This document shows positions 61,010-64,000 of a DNA stretch of 64,000 nt, piece by piece. The stretch is taken from contig CAZHEV010000003.1 of assembly GCA_964531335.1 (NCBI GenBank), positions 195,254 to 259,253 of the forward strand. The letters run 5' to 3'. The position numbers and the translations under genes were made by a program. The notes beneath the pieces were generated by a model. That model saw nothing but the letters and a program-made list of their open reading frames with translations, was not told the origin of the DNA and ran no database searches. This stretch comes from CAZHEV01 sp964531335 [NCBI: uncultured bacterium]. Lineage in GTDB: Bacteria > Eisenbacteria > RBG-16-71-46 > CAZHEV01. The number at the start of each line of letters is the position of its first letter. The stretch's first letter is position 1.

Positions 61010-61600
61010 TTGGGAAAAGCTCTTTGCGTCGCAGCTCTCCTTTTCATCCACTGGTCAACAGGCGAATGCGCTCATGCCGGGGATCGAGACGCCCTGAGCT
61101 ACGCGAACAGGGAGGGTTGGAGCATCACTGTACTGGATACCCCCCCAATACTGAGAGACGAACAGCAGACACGGAAGCTGGTGGAGTACGTGGAGCGGTT
61201 GCGCGTGCGGTTGGAAAGGGAGGGTTACGGGGAAACCCTGCTGCTGTACAAGGCGATAGCCGAGGATATGAGTCGCGGTACGGGTTTCTGGGTGGCCATG
61301 GAGCTGGACCTGGCCCAATGTGCCGCAATCGAGCTGCACTGGGAGTCGCGGCTCGTCGTCCATTTGCCCGATTGTGTTGCAAGGAGCGAATGTATCTGTG
61401 CCTCCAGTGATGCGCGGCAGACGTTTCTGTGGAGCACCAAACAGGGAAGGTTCACTGTGAGTCCAGAGACGGTCTTCGTTTACCCCGAAAGGGGCCGCTG
61501 TCTGCTTTACGCCAAATTTCCCGAGTCGTTCGAGCTGTCGGAAGCGCGAAAGGTCAGACTCGAAAACGCCGTAACAGTTCACTCGCTCGAGAGCAACTGA
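61010..61600 (+). CDS. Small secreted protein, Y-x-D-x-x-G-W family member D
   Basis: This 196-residue protein from TTG 61010 has a signal peptide (1-23, ending AHAG) and YANREGW (31-37). An Arg/Glu-rich helix (RKLVEYVERLRVRLEREGYG) parallels the helix of members B and C, followed by LDLAQCAAIELHW, FLWSTKQGRFT and a C-terminal LYAKFPESFELSEARKV. The ribosome site is weak (TTAGG). A GC-rich hairpin follows the stop. Confidence 0.68.
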   Translation: MGKALCVAALLFIHWSTGECAHAGDRDALSYANREGWSITVLDTPPILRDEQQTRKLVEYVERLRVRLEREGYGETLLLYKAIAEDMSRGTGFWVAMELDLAQCAAIELHWESRLVVHLPDCVARSECICASSDARQTFLWSTKQGRFTVSPETVFVYPERGRCLLYAKFPESFELSEARKVRLENAVTVHSLESN

Positions 61601-61679
61601 ACGAAGCCAATCCCGGGTGCGCCATCCGATTCGGCCGCCTCACGGTTTGACGACTCTCGCCGCCCGGCAAGCTGTGGCT

Positions 61680-61709
61680 GGGGGAGGACTCCTCCAGGGG
61701 TCCTCCCCC
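61680..61709 (+). terminator. Hairpin after secreted gene D; 61710-61974 otherwise empty
   Basis: GGGGGAGGAC and GTCCTCCCCC form a 10-bp perfect stem with a 10-nt loop, without a T run. The remaining 265 bp up to the next gene hold only a weak promoter-like TATATAAC near 61806. Confidence 0.55.
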
Positions 61710-61974
61710 TCCCGATATCGTCCCTGCCATCTGGAAGCCAGGCCTTTTGCCACGTGGGTGGGGGGTTCAGCCGGCAAGGCCTTAGCCTGTAAGCAATTGG
61801 CGTCTATATAACTGCCGAGCTCCCATAGGCTCGCCCGAGGCTATCTCCGCAGGCCCACTCGAATACATCGACCCGGCGACCGGCTCCGGCCGGCTTCCCG
61901 CAACAGATGGGCTCTCTCTTCCGTAAAGACGATAGGACCATCGCCCAATCCCACCAGCAAGGAGGTTCGCCGTC

Positions 61975-62823
61975 ATGAAGAGGACGTGGCCGGTTCTTCT
62001 TTTCTTGAGCTTTGCTTTCATCTCGGCCTCATGCTGCGTCGTCAACGCCGACCGTGCGGTAAGGGGCTCTGGGAGGGTATCCGAAAAAGTACACAAGTTG
62101 AGCGGGATCTCGGGGGTCGAGCTTGCGACCATCGGCAATCTCTACATTGAGAAAGGCCGCCGCGAGGAGCTGCGCGTAAAGGCTGACGAAAACCTGCACG
62201 AGTATCTGGAGATCGACGTCTCAGGCGGCAAGCTCGAGATAAAGAGCGAGCGCGGAGTCGATCTGAGACCCAGGAAAGAGATGAGCTTCTACCTCACCGT
62301 GAGAGAGCTCGATGAAATAGTGCTTTCCGGATGCGGTGACATAGAGGCGCCCGATCTGGAGGGCGAGAGAATCAAGGTTGCGATCAAGGGATCCGGCACT
62401 ATCAAGGCCGGAGACCTGCGGGCCGACGAGATCGTCTTGAGGCTGACCGGCTCGGGCGATCTGAGCGTTGGGGAGGGCAAAGCCGACGAGATCGGGATCT
62501 ACATAAGCGGCTCCGGCGATATCGACGTTGACAACATAGAAGCGAGAAGCTCCGAGCTCAAAATATCCGGATCAGGCGACGCCTTTGTTTCCCGCGGAAC
62601 GGTGACCAAGCAAACCGTAGTGATCACGGGATCGGGGGACTGCAAGGCCGGGCGGCTGCGCTGCTCCAGGGCTGACGTGGTGATAACCGGCAGCGGATCT
62701 GCTACGATCCGGGTCGAGGACGATCTCAATGCCAAGATCAGCGGTAGCGGTGATGTGCGCTACTATGGGCGCCCGAGAGTGCATGGGTCCTTCAGCGGAT
62801 CCGGAGATCTAAAGAGAATCTAG
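61975..62823 (+). CDS. GIN-domain (DUF2807) envelope protein
   Basis: This 282-residue exported protein has a signal peptide ending near ISASCC (possibly a lipoprotein) and a putative auto-transporter adhesin head (GIN) domain. The right-handed beta-helix-like rungs repeat a [GT]-GSGD element at least seven times (IKGSGTIKAGD, LTGSGDLSVG, ISGSGDIDVD, FSGSGDLKRI and others). A surface or periplasmic binding role is likely. AGCAAGGAGGTTCGCCGTC precedes the ATG. Confidence 0.9.
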   Translation: MKRTWPVLLFLSFAFISASCCVVNADRAVRGSGRVSEKVHKLSGISGVELATIGNLYIEKGRREELRVKADENLHEYLEIDVSGGKLEIKSERGVDLRPRKEMSFYLTVRELDEIVLSGCGDIEAPDLEGERIKVAIKGSGTIKAGDLRADEIVLRLTGSGDLSVGEGKADEIGIYISGSGDIDVDNIEARSSELKISGSGDAFVSRGTVTKQTVVITGSGDCKAGRLRCSRADVVITGSGSATIRVEDDLNAKISGSGDVRYYGRPRVHGSFSGSGDLKRI

Positions 62824-62885
62824 CGCTCGACCGAAGACAGCCGCCTCCGGTGCGGCCCAACTCGGGCGAGCACCGGGAGGTCACC

Positions 62886-63824
62886 GTGTTTGAGCGGGTC
62901 ATTACGCTTGGATTGGTATTGTTCCTGATGCTGGCCGGGCAGGCGGCAACGGAGACACGAAGACCTTACTCAATAGTCCTGGGGATCGCGCAAGACGGGG
63001 GAGTGCCACAGACAGGCACCAAGGAGCACAGGGGCTGGGACGACCCCGCCTACGCTCGCAAGGTTGTGTCTCTGGGCATAGTCGATCCATTGAGCGACCA
63101 GCGCTGGATCATAGACGCCACACCCGATTTTCGCGACCAACTTCACATCCTGGACACAGTTCACCCTGTAGAAAGAAAGCTCGGCCTGGACGCGATCTTT
63201 CTCACTCACGCTCACATCGGCCACTACACGGGGCTCATGTTCTTGGGCCTTGAATCGTTCGGGGCGGACGAGGTGCCGGTGTACGCGATGCCAAGGATGG
63301 GGATGTTTCTGGCGCACAACGGGCCCTGGGACCAGCTCATCAGAATCGGCAACATCAAGCTCAAGTCCCTCGCGGACAGGAAGAGCGTTGTCCTCAACGA
63401 CCGCCTGAAGATCACCCCTTACCTGGTTCCTCACCGCCAGGAGTACTCCGAGGTCGTCGGCTTCGTGATAGAAGGCCAGAATCAGGCCGTCTTGTACATA
63501 CCCGACATAGATAAGTGGGAGCTCTGGGAGGGGCAGGGGACCAGGGTCGAGGACGTCATCGCGATGGTGGACGTTGCATACCTGGACGGCACGTTTTTCG
63601 CGCCGGGCGAGATACCCGGCCGTGACATGTCCTCCTTTCCGCACCCCTTCATCACAAGGAGCATGGATCGGTTCCGCGATCTGCCCGAAGGCGAACGCTC
63701 CAAGATCAGGTTCATCCACCTAAACCATACCAACCCAGCCCTTTGGCCCGACAGCTTCGCCAGAGAGGTAATCACGAACAGGGGCTTCCGGGTCGCCGAT
63801 GAGCTTGAAAAAGTAGAGCTCTGA
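62886..63824 (+). CDS. Exported PqqB-like metallo-beta-lactamase-fold hydrolase
   Basis: This 312-residue protein from GTG 62886 (after GGGAGGTCACC) has a signal peptide (1-23) and an MBL fold of the PqqB type: LGIAQDGGVPQTG, the metal motif LTHAHIGHYTGLMFLG, YLVPHRQEYSEVVGFVIEG and YIPDIDKWELW. In the metal motif the Asp of HxHxDH is Gly (HAHIGH), so metal binding must differ from classic hydrolases. No PQQ genes are nearby, so PQQ synthesis is not implied. The frame is open upstream to 62850 without a signal. Confidence 0.85.
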   Translation: MFERVITLGLVLFLMLAGQAATETRRPYSIVLGIAQDGGVPQTGTKEHRGWDDPAYARKVVSLGIVDPLSDQRWIIDATPDFRDQLHILDTVHPVERKLGLDAIFLTHAHIGHYTGLMFLGLESFGADEVPVYAMPRMGMFLAHNGPWDQLIRIGNIKLKSLADRKSVVLNDRLKITPYLVPHRQEYSEVVGFVIEGQNQAVLYIPDIDKWELWEGQGTRVEDVIAMVDVAYLDGTFFAPGEIPGRDMSSFPHPFITRSMDRFRDLPEGERSKIRFIHLNHTNPALWPDSFAREVITNRGFRVADELEKVEL

Positions 63825-63925
63825 AAGCCCCGCCCTGCCATCCACCCTCAGGTGCCTCGGTGTAGAGCAATAGAAGTCATAAATTGTCAATAGGCAATCC
63901 TTAGCTTCCAATTGGAATTGTAATC

Positions 63926-63954
63926 TTGACAACGTCAGGGTCCGCTCCCATAAT
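63926..63954 (+). promoter_or_regulatory. Promoter near the right edge, probable fifth copy of the repeated element
   Basis: TTGACA (63926-63931) and CATAAT (63949-63954) are separated by 17 nt. CTTGACA and the following ATTGGGG sit at the same 27-nt offset as in copy 4. The gene it drives lies beyond the window; 63825-63925 holds nothing recognisable. Confidence 0.6.
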
Positions 63955-64000
63955 TGGGGCCATTCCGTGGGGCGTCGGATCCCAGGTCGTGATACCGACC

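Noticed and set aside
49120-61700. Classical prophage, integron or insertion sequence explaining the repeats
   Set aside because: No integrase, transposase, phage structural gene, attC-like fold or terminal inverted repeat was found.
1-64000. CRISPR arrays, rRNA and tRNA genes
   Set aside because: No regularly spaced repeats with spacers, no rRNA-like sequence and no cloverleaf with T-loop consensus were noticed on either strand.

Overview
The window is 64 kb of GC-rich bacterial chromosome that is almost fully coding. Lipoproteins, periplasmic adaptors, an outer-membrane porin, an RND pump and multihaem cytochromes show a Gram-negative (diderm) cell. The combination of high GC with frequent ATA (Ile) and AGG/AGA (Arg) codons, a bzd-type benzoyl-CoA reductase, a porin-cytochrome pair and a quinol NO reductase suggests an uncultured anaerobic or facultative lineage, perhaps an FCB-like candidate phylum or a deltaproteobacterium-like group. 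No marker here settles the taxonomy. No rRNA, tRNA, CRISPR array, transposase or integrase was seen.

Layout. 0-9 kb (+): a truncated CusA/CzcA pump, metK and a methionine gamma-lyase-like enzyme, then a MacA-like adaptor and MacB-like permease without their ATPase. 9-13.6 kb (-): an NO-detoxification operon (Rrf2 regulator, hemerythrin-like protein, quinol NO reductase, polyferredoxin) behind a promoter and a perfect 22-bp inverted repeat. 13.8-17.8 kb (+): C69 dipeptidase, a two-repeat lipoprotein and a CPBP protease. 17.9-28.8 kb (-): a decahaem cytochrome with an MtrB-like porin (extracellular electron transfer), and a TetR-headed bzdNOPQ-M-V cluster for ATP-driven benzoyl-CoA reduction. 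29-33.7 kb (+): WrbA, a TPP decarboxylase coupled to a semialdehyde dehydrogenase (a likely 2-oxoglutarate-to-succinate bypass), and EF-P. 33.7-49 kb: a transporter pseudogene, a HEPN/MNT pair, DUF89 plus carboxymuconolactone-decarboxylase-like genes, an M24 peptidase, ThiC, a YfhL-type ferredoxin, a HEAT-cyclophilin lipoprotein, a heavy-metal-binding lipoprotein, a fumarylacetoacetase-family enzyme, a phosphodiesterase-TPR lipoprotein, a PPC-domain protein, a RecB-like nuclease and a class V aminotransferase.

49-61.7 kb is an accessory zone and the most unusual part. Four diverged paralogues of a small secreted protein (motif Y-[AS]-[DN]-x(2,3)-G-W just after the signal peptide) each lie behind a near-identical promoter element, CTTGACAAAATGGG in three of the four. 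Two intact short secreted peptides sharing a C-x15-C spacing, and one remnant, accompany them. Each unit sits beside the 3' end, or a displaced 3'-end copy, of an ordinary gene: a histidine kinase (two fragments plus the intact gene) or rmuC (intact gene plus one fragment). The differences between copies are largely synonymous. This looks like small secreted-protein cassettes that enter at gene 3' ends and bring a replacement 3' end with them. A fifth copy of the promoter element at 63.93 kb predicts another member just past the right edge. The zone also holds a fused transporter/spermidine synthase-TPR gene and, at 62-63.8 kb, a GIN-domain surface protein and a PqqB-like metallo-hydrolase.
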